NCBI GenBank assembly: GCA_021786265.1 | Contig: JAJYNP010000179.1 | Span: forward strand, 1 to 33,909 | DNA: 33,909 nucleotides | Source of the DNA: Chloroflexota bacterium | Lineage (GTDB): Bacteria > Chloroflexota > Limnocylindria > Limnocylindrales > CSP1-4 | Direction: 5' to 3' | Shown: piece by piece, positions 15,603-22,819 of the stretch | How the letters are laid out: every line of letters starts with the position of its first letter | How positions within the stretch are numbered: position 1 is the stretch's first letter | Translations under genes and position numbers: made by a program | Notes under the pieces: generated by a model | Databases searched by the model: none | What the model was told of the DNA's origin: nothing | The model's input: the letters and a program-made list of their open reading frames with translations, nothing else

Positions 15603-15863
15603 TCAGGCAGGGTCCCGGCGCCACCGCTGATCTTCACGAAGCCCGCCGTTGCGGATTACCCGCAGTACCTGAAGGACGCGTGCGCGGGCGACCCGAACGG
15701 CTCGCGCACAACCGACCACTACAAGGCGGCCACGCGCGAGTACATCGAGGAATCGCTCGGGTACGACATCGTGGCGAACTTCGGCGACCAGTACAGCGAC
15801 TTCAGCGGCGGCTACGAGGACCAGACCTTCAAGCTGCCGAACCCGAACTACTTCCTGCCCTGA
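15603..15863 (+). pseudogene. 3' remnant of a HAD-family acid phosphatase
   Basis: There is no start codon. The frame after the NiCoT stop reads LIFTKPAVADYPQYLKDAC, then TTDHYKAATREYIEESLGYD, IVANFGDQYSDFSGGYED and QTFKLPNPNYFLP to a stop at 15861-15863. This is the well-conserved C-terminal third of class B-like/HAD acid phosphatases, including the GDQYSD motif that binds Mg2+. The N-terminal two-thirds, with the DxDxT nucleophile, is absent. Because it shares the NiCoT frame, stop-codon readthrough would append about 86 residues, but the simplest view is a gene truncated by the rearrangement that placed the NiCoT gene here. Confidence 0.85.
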
Positions 15864-15955
15864 CAAGCGCCATGCAGGCAAGTTGACGACGAGAGCCTCC
15901 GCGCAGGGCACCGAAGGGGGGACCGCGGCTGAGCCGCCAACGGCATCGCAGCCTG

Positions 15956-15974
15956 AGTCGGCGGCCGCCGCCGA
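15956..15974 (-). terminator. Hairpin after the cupredoxin gene
   Basis: GTCGGCGG-CCG-CCGCCGAC forms a perfect 8-bp stem 14 bases beyond the cupredoxin stop on the minus strand. No T-tract. Confidence 0.5.
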
Positions 15975-15987
15975 CCACCCGCCGACT

Positions 15988-16668
15988 TCAGGTGCCGACG
16001 ACCTGGAACGTGCCGTACATGCCCTGCGCGGCGTGCCCCGGCACCTGGCACAGATAGGTGTAGGTGCCGGCGGTCGTGGTCGTGAACGTCAGCGTCTCGC
16101 TCGGCAGACCCGCCGACGTCGGGTCGCCGAGCGGCGGCGCGAAGGCGCCGGCGAAGGCGGGCCCCGTCACCATCATCGGCATGCCGGAGAACGGCGCCTG
16201 GGCGCTCGTTACCGCCCAGTTGTGGCTCATGTCCGGATCGGCGTTGATGAGCTGCACGGTCACCCGCGCGCCCGCTGGCACGACGATCGTCGGGTTCACG
16301 AGGCCCGCAATGCGGAACGTCATGTCCGGCCCATCGGGCGGGCTGGCGAGGACCGCGAGCTGGACATCGCTCGTCTGGAACGTGATCCGCTTCGCCGCCT
16401 GGTCGACCGTCGCACCGGCCGGTGAGGCGGCGCCCAGGGCGGCCGCCTCGGCCTGCGAGATCGGCTGCCCGACACGACCGGCCAGCGCACTGCCCATCGC
16501 CTGGCCCATGCCGTTGCCGTCGCCCATCATCCCCGGGCCCATGAAACCGAACGGCCCCCAGGCCCCGCCGGAGCCCGTCCCGCCCAGAACGGCCCCCGCC
16601 ACAAACAGGACCAGCCCAAGCCCGACGAGACCGGCTCCCAGCCGGCCGAGCGTCACGCGGCGCATCAC
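15988..16668 (-). CDS. Membrane-anchored or exported cupredoxin, sulfocyanin/rusticyanin-like
   Basis: This 226-residue protein has an N-terminal hydrophobic segment (about 8-30, lipobox-free, so an anchor or uncleaved signal), a Met/Gly-rich stretch (42-59: FMGPGMMGDGNGMGQAMG) that could bind Cu(I), and a C-terminal cupredoxin domain. Type-1 copper ligands are visible as His149 (MSHNW), then Cys207, His212 and Met217 in YLCQVPGHAAQGM. Such proteins carry single electrons outside the membrane; sulfocyanin and rusticyanin are the nearest relatives by motif. The start overlaps the SHOCT gene stop (ATGA), so the two are translated together. No terminal oxidase gene is in the window, so the partner is unknown. 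Confidence 0.88.
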   Translation of the reverse strand: MMRRVTLGRLGAGLVGLGLVLFVAGAVLGGTGSGGAWGPFGFMGPGMMGDGNGMGQAMGSALAGRVGQPISQAEAAALGAASPAGATVDQAAKRITFQTSDVQLAVLASPPDGPDMTFRIAGLVNPTIVVPAGARVTVQLINADPDMSHNWAVTSAQAPFSGMPMMVTGPAFAGAFAPPLGDPTSAGLPSETLTFTTTTAGTYTYLCQVPGHAAQGMYGTFQVVGT

Positions 16669-16907
16669 GCATACCCCAGGGCCTTCTTCGCCTGCTCGAA
16701 CTCGGCTTCGGTGATCTCACCGCGGGCGAACCGCTCTCGCAGCGTGTCGAGCGCGGTCGGCTGCGGGCGCACGCCCGTGTCGCCCCCTGCGGTCGGCCCG
16801 GACAGGGCGCGCACGAAGAGCGCGACGAGGCCGGCGAACAGGATCAATCCACCGAACACCCACAACCAGCCGGCGAGGCCCATGCCCCAGCCAATTCCTC
16901 CCATCAT
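16665..16907 (-). CDS. Small membrane protein with SHOCT domain
   Basis: This 80-residue protein starts at ATG 16907, chosen because AGGAGGTG stands 5-7 bases ahead; an ATG at 16937 would place that SD inside the gene. A Gly/Met-rich start (MMGGIGWGMG) leads into one membrane helix (about 8-35). The C-terminus carries a SHOCT motif (about 50-78: LDTLRERFARGEITEAEFEQAKKALG), a short helical oligomerisation domain often found at the ends of membrane proteins. It is the first gene of a two-gene operon with the cupredoxin. The Met-rich start suggests a copper link. The role is not known. Confidence 0.85.
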   Translation of the reverse strand: MMGGIGWGMGLAGWLWVFGGLILFAGLVALFVRALSGPTAGGDTGVRPQPTALDTLRERFARGEITEAEFEQAKKALGYA

Positions 16908-16945
16908 GGGAGCACCTCCTGTGCATATCGTGTTCACGTCTCAGC

Positions 16946-16962
16946 GTCGGCTTGCTGCCGAC
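16946..16962. promoter_or_regulatory. Dyad upstream of the SHOCT-cupredoxin operon
   Basis: GTCGGC-TTGCT-GCCGAC is a perfect 6-bp dyad 39 bases upstream of the SHOCT start, between it and the end of the SQR-like gene. It could be an operator for the operon or a weak terminator for the upstream one. No clear -10/-35 pair was found. Confidence 0.4.
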
Positions 16963-17050
16963 ACTGCAGAGACTGCGGGCCTGACCTCAAGGCGTCGTGC
17001 CGCCAGGGGTCAAGATTCGATCAAGCCGGGCACAACGCTCGGCCGCCCGC

Positions 17051-18271
17051 TCACAGCTCGGCATGGATCCCGAGCACCCTCGCCGCGCCCTTCAGCCCCC
17101 AGGCGGACAGCCGGCGCTCGAGGCCCCCGCCCAGCCAGTAGCGCTCGAAGAGCACCTTCCCGGCATGCCAGAGGCGGCCCGGGCCGCGCAGCACGACGGA
17201 CGGATCGGGCTCGGCGAAGAAGTCGCCGTCGGCGAAGGCCGCCGCACCGCCGCCCGTCTCGACCCAGCAGAAACCCTTGCCGTCGAACTCCCCGCCGGGC
17301 ACGGGCGCGCCGAACGCGGCGGCGATCCGCCGGGCAGCGACAAGCGCCTCGGCGTGGGCGAAGACGCCGGCCTTGGGCAGCGGCTTTCCATTGGCGAGGG
17401 TGATCGCGGTCGCATCGCCCACGGCATAGACGCCGTCGACGCTCGTCCGCAGCGTGCGGGCGTCGACGGACACCCAGCCGGCCTCGTTGGTGAGCCCCAA
17501 GCCGCGCAGGGCGGCGGGCCCCTGGTGGGGCGGCACCCCGGCGAGCAGGTCGTAACCCACCCGCGCGCCGTCCGCGAGCACGAGCTCGCGCGACCCGGGC
17601 TCGAAGAGCGCGATCGGGCTTCGGGGGCGAAATCGGATCCCCCTCACCTCCAGCAGGCGCACCACTGCCTCGCCCAGGACCGGCCCCGCCACCGGCATGG
17701 GCTGCGGTTCCGGGGTGTAGAGGTCGATCTCCGTGGCCGCCCGCACGCCGCGGCGGCGCAGCTCGTCGTCGAGCAGGAGCGCCGCCTCGTAGGGCGCGGC
17801 CGGGCACTTGTAGGGCAGCGCGCTCACGGCCACAACGACCCGTCCACCGCGGAAGCCGGCCAGCGCGCGCGCACAGGCGCTGGCCCCCGGCATCGAGAAG
17901 ATGTTGTGGGCCGCGTCGGCGAAGCCCTCGATCGCGTCGGGCGCGAGCTCGGCACCCAGGGCCACCACGAGCGCGTCGAACGTCAACGTGCCCGCTGTCG
18001 TGTCAACGGAGTGCGCTACAGGATCGATCGCCCGGACCCCCGCCTGAACGAGCTCGACGCCTGGCGCCAGCAGGCCGCGCAGCGGTCGCGAGATGCGCTC
18101 GGGGCGGCGGCGTCCCACCATGAGCCAGGCGAGGGACGGCTGGAAGAGGTATCGGGCCTCGCGCTCCACGACCGTCACGCGGTCGCGCGGATCGAGCCGG
18201 CGGCGCAGCTCGTTGGCCGCCACGACGCCGCCCACGCCGCCACCGAGCACCAGGACGGACCGACCGGCCAT
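17051..18271 (-). CDS. SQR-like FAD-dependent oxidoreductase
   Basis: This 406-residue flavoprotein has an N-terminal FAD-binding GGGVGGVVAANEL motif (10-22), a second nucleotide-binding half and the C-terminal FAD motif GVYAVGDATAI (280-290). Three cysteines are at 133, 156 (YKCPAAPYE) and 335 (GKGFCWVETG). 156 and 335 match the positions of the redox-active pair in sulfide:quinone oxidoreductases, which oxidise sulfide at the membrane and pass electrons to quinone. The YKCPxAPYE motif is also seen in flavocytochrome c sulfide dehydrogenase-like proteins. It is last in an operon after the MFS and DsrE genes, 4 bases behind DsrE, which supports sulfur chemistry. It could be an NADH-type relative with another substrate. 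Confidence 0.82.
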   Translation of the reverse strand: MAGRSVLVLGGGVGGVVAANELRRRLDPRDRVTVVEREARYLFQPSLAWLMVGRRRPERISRPLRGLLAPGVELVQAGVRAIDPVAHSVDTTAGTLTFDALVVALGAELAPDAIEGFADAAHNIFSMPGASACARALAGFRGGRVVVAVSALPYKCPAAPYEAALLLDDELRRRGVRAATEIDLYTPEPQPMPVAGPVLGEAVVRLLEVRGIRFRPRSPIALFEPGSRELVLADGARVGYDLLAGVPPHQGPAALRGLGLTNEAGWVSVDARTLRTSVDGVYAVGDATAITLANGKPLPKAGVFAHAEALVAARRIAAAFGAPVPGGEFDGKGFCWVETGGGAAAFADGDFFAEPDPSVVLRGPGRLWHAGKVLFERYWLGGGLERRLSAWGLKGAARVLGIHAEL

Positions 18272-18275
18272 AGCT

Positions 18276-18626
18276 CTAGAACGTCACCACCTTCTCGGCC
18301 CAGGCCGTCCAGGCGGCCAGCTCCGCCATCGAGGAGCGGTGCACGCCCGCCAGCAGGTCGGCGTCGGTCACCCCGCGCGCGTCCATGCACGTACCACAGG
18401 CTCCCGCCGGCACCCCCTTTGTCACCAGGCCACGGAGCATGCGCTCCACGTTGTAGTAGCCGTCGGGCGTCGTCTGGCCGCCCCGCGCGCACCAGACCGC
18501 GTCGGCCATCAGGAAGAGCCGCAGCTCACTCGCTTCGAGTTTCGTCAGGGCGAGGGCGAGACGGAGCCCGTTGTACGAGCGTTCGGTGCCGTAGGGCGGG
18601 TCGTTGAGGATGATCAAGGTCTGCAT
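18276..18626 (-). CDS. DsrE-family sulfur-relay protein
   Basis: This 116-residue protein has the DsrE/F-like fold (TLIILNDPPYGTERSYNGLRLALAL, a glycine-rich loop and the LRLFLMADAV strand). Cysteines are at 46, 77 and 80, the last two in GACGTCMDARG, the usual place for the persulfide-carrying Cys. DsrE-type proteins bind and transfer sulfane sulfur in the cytoplasm. It sits 28 bases behind the MFS gene and 4 bases ahead of the SQR-like gene, so one mRNA is likely. It may accept persulfide from the flavoprotein or from a rhodanese. Confidence 0.88.
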   Translation of the reverse strand: MQTLIILNDPPYGTERSYNGLRLALALTKLEASELRLFLMADAVWCARGGQTTPDGYYNVERMLRGLVTKGVPAGACGTCMDARGVTDADLLAGVHRSSMAELAAWTAWAEKVVTF

Positions 18627-18654
18627 GGCGGCGGTCTCCAGCTCGGGGCGGTGC

Positions 18655-20028
18655 TCATGATGCGGCGACGAGGGCAGGCGCCGCGCGCGGCCTCGTTTCG
18701 TACATCCGCAGCGCCGCGACCAGCGCCGAGGTAGCCGCCAGCGCCGCGACCACCCAGATCGCGGTCGTGAAGCCGGCGGCGTCGGCGATCATCCCGGAGA
18801 GGAGCGCACCGACCGCGAAGCCGAGATCCCGCCAGAGCCGGTAGACTCCCAGCGCCGAGGCCCGCCAGTTCGGGTGCGCCACGTCCCCGACGGCAGCGAT
18901 CAGCGTCGGGTAGACCATCGCCGTGCCGACGCCGAGCAGGGCCGCCGCGCCGGCCCAGGCGGCGAACCCGTGCGTCGTCGCGATCCCCGCGATAGCCAGG
19001 GCCTGCACCAGCAGGCCGCCGACGATGAGCGGCTTACGACCCAGACGATCCGAGACCGGCCCGGTGGCCAGCTGGCCCAGCCCCCAGACCGCCGGATAGA
19101 CCGCGGCCAGGATCCCGATCTGGCCGACCGGCAGTCCCGCCGCCGCGTAGTAGAGCGGCAAGAGGCCCCAGGCCATGCCGTCCTTCAGGTTCGTCACCAG
19201 GCCGGCCTGGCTGCAGGCCGAGAGCGTGCGCTCCTGGAGGCTGGCCAGCACGAAGACGCGCCGCAGCGGCAGGCCGTGTCCCGTCTCGCCGGTCGCGGCG
19301 GTCCGCTCCCGTCCCTCCTGCCGCGCGTGGGCGTGCGTCTCCCGCACGACGAGCACGGAGAGCGCAAGGCCGAGCCCCACGTACGCGAGGCCGAGGAAGA
19401 AGGGGGCGGGGCGCAGGCCGGCCTGCTGCGCGATGAAGCCGGTGGCGAGCGCCGTCAGCGCCACGCCGCTGTAGCCGGCCCACTCGTTCAGGCCCACCGC
19501 CAGGCCGCGCCGCTCCGGCCCCGCGACGTCGACCATGGCGTTCACCAGGTTCGTCCAGGTCAGGCCCTGGTTGAGCGCGAGCAGCATGTTCGCCACGATC
19601 ACCCAACCCCAGCCCGGCGCCCAGATGAGCAGCAGCGGCACCGGCACGCCGGCGAGCCAGCCCGCCACCAGGAGCGGCTTGCGGCCGACCCGGTCGGCGA
19701 GGACTCCGGCGGCGAAGTTGGTGATCGCCTTGACGATGCCGAAGGCGACGATGAACGTGAGGGCGACCGTGGCGGCCTGCAGGGCGAAGATGTGCGTGGC
19801 GATGAGCGGCAGGATCGTGCGCTCCTGGCCCAGCACGCCGCCCACCAGCGCCTGCACCGCGATCAGCAGGACGAACTGGCCGAGGTTCGCGCGCAGGCCG
19901 AGGCGGGGAACCGTCGTGGCGGCTGCGGCATGGCCCCGGCCGGCGCGCTGTGGGACGGCGGCACCTGCATCTCCGGGGCTCGACCCCTCGCGCGCCGGAT
20001 CCGCCGCGAGGCTCGAAACGTCGTCCAT
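18655..20028 (-). CDS. MFS transporter, sulfur-locus member
   Basis: This 457-residue protein has a disordered N-terminus (about 1-45), then 12 predicted membrane helices, with the MFS motif A in both halves (GVLADRVGRKPLLVAG and GPVSDRLGRKPLIVGG). The substrate cannot be inferred from sequence; drug/H+ antiport is the usual annotation. Here it leads an operon with DsrE and an SQR-like flavoprotein, divergent from an ArsR-rhodanese fusion, so export of a sulfur compound (sulfite, thiosulfate or a thiol) is a fair hypothesis. TATACT (20043-20038) lies 9 bases before ATG 20028, so the transcript may be almost leaderless. Confidence 0.88.
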   Translation of the reverse strand: MDDVSSLAADPAREGSSPGDAGAAVPQRAGRGHAAAATTVPRLGLRANLGQFVLLIAVQALVGGVLGQERTILPLIATHIFALQAATVALTFIVAFGIVKAITNFAAGVLADRVGRKPLLVAGWLAGVPVPLLLIWAPGWGWVIVANMLLALNQGLTWTNLVNAMVDVAGPERRGLAVGLNEWAGYSGVALTALATGFIAQQAGLRPAPFFLGLAYVGLGLALSVLVVRETHAHARQEGRERTAATGETGHGLPLRRVFVLASLQERTLSACSQAGLVTNLKDGMAWGLLPLYYAAAGLPVGQIGILAAVYPAVWGLGQLATGPVSDRLGRKPLIVGGLLVQALAIAGIATTHGFAAWAGAAALLGVGTAMVYPTLIAAVGDVAHPNWRASALGVYRLWRDLGFAVGALLSGMIADAAGFTTAIWVVAALAATSALVAALRMYETRPRAAPALVAAS

Positions 20029-20075
20029 GGTTAGCGTAGTATAGGTGCGTTCGGTTTATCGATGGAAGATCAGAA
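20029..20075. promoter_or_regulatory. Divergent promoter region, MFS/ArsR-rhodanese
   Basis: 47 bp separate two divergent starts. On the minus strand TATACT (20043-20038) is a near-consensus -10. On the plus strand GGAAG (20064-20068) is the SD for TTG 20076. The segment is A/T-rich for this genome and small enough for one ArsR dimer to control both genes. No perfect dyad was found. Confidence 0.5.
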
Positions 20076-20801
20076 TTGAACCAGCACCAGGCGGCCCCTC
20101 ATGCCGGGGCAGCCACGAGCCACGACCGAGCCGCCAAGGACGCCCTCAACGACCAGTTCGCCCGGGCCGGCCAGGCGCTTGCCAACGGAAGGCGCGTGGA
20201 GCTGCTGGACCTCCTCGCCCAGGGCGAACGAAGCGTCGAGTCCCTGGCGTGGGAGGCCGGGATCGGGATCACCCTCGCCTCGGCGCACCTGCAGGTGCTG
20301 CGCCGGGCCGGGCTGGTGGAAACCCGCCGCGCGGGCACGCGGATCTTCTACCGGCTGGCCGGTGACGACGTCTATCGGTTGCTGGCCTCGTTGCGCGAGG
20401 TTGCGCATCGGCGGGTCGCCGAGACCGAACGCGCCGCCCGTGCATACCTGGGCGAGCCCGACGCCCTCGAGCCACTGAGCCGTGAGGAGCTGCTGCAGCG
20501 CGTCGGGGCGGGCGACGTGGTCGTCGTGGACGTGCGCCCAGCCGCGGAGTACGCCGCTGGCCACATCGCGGGCGCCATCTCCCTTCCCCTCGACGAGATC
20601 GAGGCCCGCCTGGACGAGCTGCCGCCTGAGCGCGAAGTGGTTGCCTACTGCCGCGGACCCTTCTGCGCGCTGGGCAGCCGTGGGATCGAGGTCTTGCGCC
20701 GCCAGGGATACCGCGCTCGACGCCTCGCGGACGGCTTCCCGGAATGGCGCCTGGCGGGGCTGCCGGTCGCCGGTGGGGACACGGGTGGGCGCGGCGCATG
20801 A
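20076..20801 (+). CDS. ArsR-family regulator fused to a rhodanese domain
   Basis: This 241-residue protein starts at TTG 20076 with GGAAG 7 bases ahead. Residues about 22-105 form an ArsR/SmtB winged helix (GRRVELLDLLAQGERSVESL, then the recognition helix ASAHLQVLRRAGLVETRRAG). Residues about 132-232 form a rhodanese domain (VVVVDVRPAAEYAAGHIAGA, active-site loop CRGPFC at 192-197). These two cysteines are the only ones in the protein, and no metal-binding ELCVCDL-type motif is present. A persulfide on Cys192, or a disulfide or polysulfide with Cys197, is therefore the likely signal. It stands divergent from MFS-DsrE-SQR and probably regulates them. Which way sulfur affects binding is not known. 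Confidence 0.9.
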   Translation: MNQHQAAPHAGAATSHDRAAKDALNDQFARAGQALANGRRVELLDLLAQGERSVESLAWEAGIGITLASAHLQVLRRAGLVETRRAGTRIFYRLAGDDVYRLLASLREVAHRRVAETERAARAYLGEPDALEPLSREELLQRVGAGDVVVVDVRPAAEYAAGHIAGAISLPLDEIEARLDELPPEREVVAYCRGPFCALGSRGIEVLRRQGYRARRLADGFPEWRLAGLPVAGGDTGGRGA

Positions 20802-21076
20802 AACGCCGGTCATGCGGCCAGCCATTGGAACCGGCCCGCGGCACGGCGAGCACCCGACGCGGCAGCCTGTTCCTGCCCGCCATCCCGATGGGGTCTCGGG
20901 CGCCCCGTGGGTACCGCGTGCTTCATCATCGGTGACGCCTTCCTCCACCTTCCTCGAGCATCGGCGCTGGCCTCTCCGGGAGGGGTGCGCAAGACGGTAC
21001 GGCGATCCGGTCCAGTCGGGCGGCAGCGCGACGGCACAGACCGCGCCGCCGGCTGCCCGACCCCCTGGATCGCCGG
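20802..21076. other. Intergenic region, no feature recognised
   Basis: 275 bp between the ArsR-rhodanese gene and the convergent DUF4177-like gene. The frames lack family motifs and coding-like codon use. No clear repeat or hairpin was noted. Confidence 0.4.
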
Positions 21077-21304
21077 CTACGCGCCGGGGGTGATCATCCG
21101 GCGGAAGTCCTCGCCGTCGGCCGTGTCACGCTCGAGCAGCACCTCCGTCGACGCCAGCCCATACGAAGAGCGCGCCTCGACCTGCATGCTGCTGACGCGC
21201 CAGCCTTCGCTGCCGAGCTGGTTGAGGCGCTCGACGAGCTGCTGCTCCGGGGATCCGTGCCCGTTGGTCGAGATGGTCTCGATGCGGTACTCGATGCGAT
21301 TCAT
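21077..21304 (-). CDS. DUF4177-like small protein
   Basis: This 75-residue protein starts at ATG 21304 with AGGAG 6 bases ahead. A longer frame to 21382 is open but has no SD. The sequence IEYRIETIST...LVERLNQLGSEGWRVSSMQ...TEVLLERD is typical of the small alpha/beta DUF4177 family (NQLGSEGWRV is the recognisable core). The family's function is unknown. It is transcribed towards the ArsR-rhodanese gene; an extended -10 (TGC-TATGCT, 21386-21378) lies upstream. Confidence 0.8.
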   Translation of the reverse strand: MNRIEYRIETISTNGHGSPEQQLVERLNQLGSEGWRVSSMQVEARSSYGLASTEVLLERDTADGEDFRRMITPGA

Positions 21305-21377
21305 GAAGGTCTCCTTTGGAACCATGGGGGACGGGCCCGTACCGTCTACGTGGCCGGAGGACCGTTCCGTCGCTGGG

Positions 21378-21409
21378 AGCATAGCACTATTCTGCTGTTC
21401 TATAGAATA
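21378..21409 (-). promoter_or_regulatory. Extended -10 promoter and dyad of the DUF4177-like gene
   Basis: On the minus strand TGC-TATGCT (21386-21378) is an extended -10. Just upstream lie nested dyads: TATTCT (21388-21393) with AGAATA (21404-21409), and the perfect palindrome TTCTATAGAA (21398-21407). An A/T-rich operator at the -35 position is plausible. It also marks the edge of the recombinase remnant. Confidence 0.5.
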
Positions 21410-21469
21410 ACGGATCTCTGCCCGGCCTCGGTCGGTTGCCAGGCGTCGTCACGAGCGAGGGCCGGGGCG

Positions 21470-21995
21470 AGCTGGCAGGTGGCCGAGCCAACGCACGCCG
21501 AGGCTCGGCAGCACGAGGCGACCGTCCTGGAGCAGGCGCAGGCGATCCTCGGCGAACGGGCCGCTCGACCGGGCCTGCGGCGCAGCAATTCGAAGTGGCG
21601 ATCCCGAGGCAGATGGGCGAGGTCTACCGGGACACCACCCTCGTGGTCGCCGCGATCGAGCAGGCCCAGGCGCAGCTGCGGGCAGGACAGGCCGAGCAGG
21701 CGACCGTGCGTACCGCCCGGCAGGCCGAGGCGACCGACCTGCACCGGCGCATCGAGCGCTACTTCGCCGCCTTCGAGACCGGCGAGCTCGATCCCAAGCA
21801 GGTCCGGGAGCGGGTGGGCGCCCTGCAGGCCCGCCTCGACGAGCTGGAGTCGGAGCTGGCGGCACCTGCGCGATCGGTCCCGCCGCCCGCGGCCGTGGAC
21901 GTGGCGGAGGTCTCGTAGGCGCTCAGCGAGGCGCTCGCCATGGTGCTGCGGATCGTGCCGGCCCCATGCGCCAAGGCCCTGCTGCGCCTCCTCAG
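21470..21995 (+). pseudogene. Decayed large serine recombinase, C-terminal part
   Basis: One frame gives EATVLEQAQAILGERAARPGLRRSNS (about 21519-21596), the lead-in to the recombinase zinc-ribbon domain. The next frame then jumps to QMGEVYRDTTLVVAAI and the coiled-coil LHRRIERYFAAFETGELDP...RLDELESELA (to 21918). The zinc ribbon (about 55 residues) is missing between them, and the frame changes. TAG at 21916-21918 interrupts a continuation ALSEALAMVLR...AKALLRLL. The N-terminal catalytic domain with the serine is absent. It is therefore a dead integrase of the serine type, probably from an element inserted near the tRNA. The tail to 22132 (ending DLPYYYEVDETDEEVV) is not recognised. Confidence 0.7.
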
Positions 21996-22130
21996 CCTTC
22001 CAGACGCTCCTCGGGCTCGGCTCGGCACACGGGCCCGTGCTGCGCGCCACGATCGCCAGGGCGGGCGACCTGCCCTACTACTACGAGGTCGACGAGACCG
22101 ATGAGGAGGTCGTTTCCGCGGTTCCTTCGT

Positions 22131-22184
22131 GATACTTCACTTCTCACATTGGAACTTGACTTCCCACGTGAGAAGTGTAGTATC
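22131..22184 (+). promoter_or_regulatory. 17-bp dyad operator and sigma70 promoter of the MNT-HEPN operon
   Basis: GATACTTCACTTCTCAC (22131-22147) and its near-perfect inverse (22168-22184, 16 of 17 paired) flank 20 bases containing -35 TTGACT (22156-22161). The -10 TAGTAT (22178-22183) lies within the right arm, after a 16-bp spacer and 6 bases before GTG 22190. This is the best promoter in the window; the dyad covers its -10, as expected for an autorepressed toxin-antitoxin operon. Confidence 0.75.
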
Positions 22185-22189
22185 AAGGC

Positions 22190-22819
22190 GTGAACGTGTC
22201 CCATCCCGTGCGCGGCGTCATCCCCACCCTTGACGCCCCCGTGCTCGAGGTTCTGGCGGGGACGACGAAGCCACTCTCCGGCCGCGAGGTGTATCGACTC
22301 GCCGGAGCTGGAAGCGACCGCGGAGTCCGGCTCGTCCTGAACCGCCTCGTTGCCCAAGGGCTCGCGGTCGCCGACGAGCATGCGGGGTCGACCCTGTATG
22401 TCGCGAACCGCGCCCACCTTGCCTGGCCGACCATCGAGGCGCTCGTCGGGTTGCGGCACACGCTGCTCGACCGCCTCTGCAAGCTCATCGGCGGGTGGCC
22501 CATCGCACCGGTCCATGCCTCCCTCTTTGGATCCGCCGCCCGAGGCGACGGAGACGAGCGATCCGACATCGACATTCTGATCGTCCGCCCCGACGCCTCG
22601 CCGGATGACGCGTGGGAGGCGCAGCTCGACTCCCTCCGCTCCTGGGTGCTCGAGTCGACCGGCAACCGCTGCCAGATCTTCGACGTGGATCGCTCGCGGT
22701 TCGCAGAACACGTGGCGGCGGCCGATCCGCTCGTCAACGCCTGGCGCCGCGAGGGGATCCATCTCGTCGGGACCTTGATCGAGACCCTGGTTCGCTCGAG
22801 CAGACGGAGGTCGGCATGA
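22190..22819 (+). CDS. Winged-helix/MNT nucleotidyltransferase (antitoxin-like)
   Basis: This 209-residue protein has an N-terminal winged-helix domain (about 12-80: LEVLAGTTKPLSGREVYRLAG, VRLVLNRLVAQGLAVADE) and a minimal nucleotidyltransferase domain (about 105-200) with the signature Gly114-Ser115-N10-Asp126-x-Asp128 (GSAARGDGDERSDIDILIV). MNT proteins pair with HEPN proteins; in the MntA/HepT system the transferase AMPylates and silences the HEPN RNase. The HTH could bind the 17-bp dyad directly upstream, making this protein both regulator and antitoxin. It starts at GTG with no SD and is probably leaderless. It overlaps the next gene by ATGA. Confidence 0.85.
   Translation: MNVSHPVRGVIPTLDAPVLEVLAGTTKPLSGREVYRLAGAGSDRGVRLVLNRLVAQGLAVADEHAGSTLYVANRAHLAWPTIEALVGLRHTLLDRLCKLIGGWPIAPVHASLFGSAARGDGDERSDIDILIVRPDASPDDAWEAQLDSLRSWVLESTGNRCQIFDVDRSRFAEHVAAADPLVNAWRREGIHLVGTLIETLVRSSRRRSA

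Noticed and set aside
16963..17050. CueR/CsoR-type copper operator upstream of the SHOCT-cupredoxin operon
   Set aside because: TTGACC and TTGAGGTCA strings occur but do not form the expected dyad and spacing.
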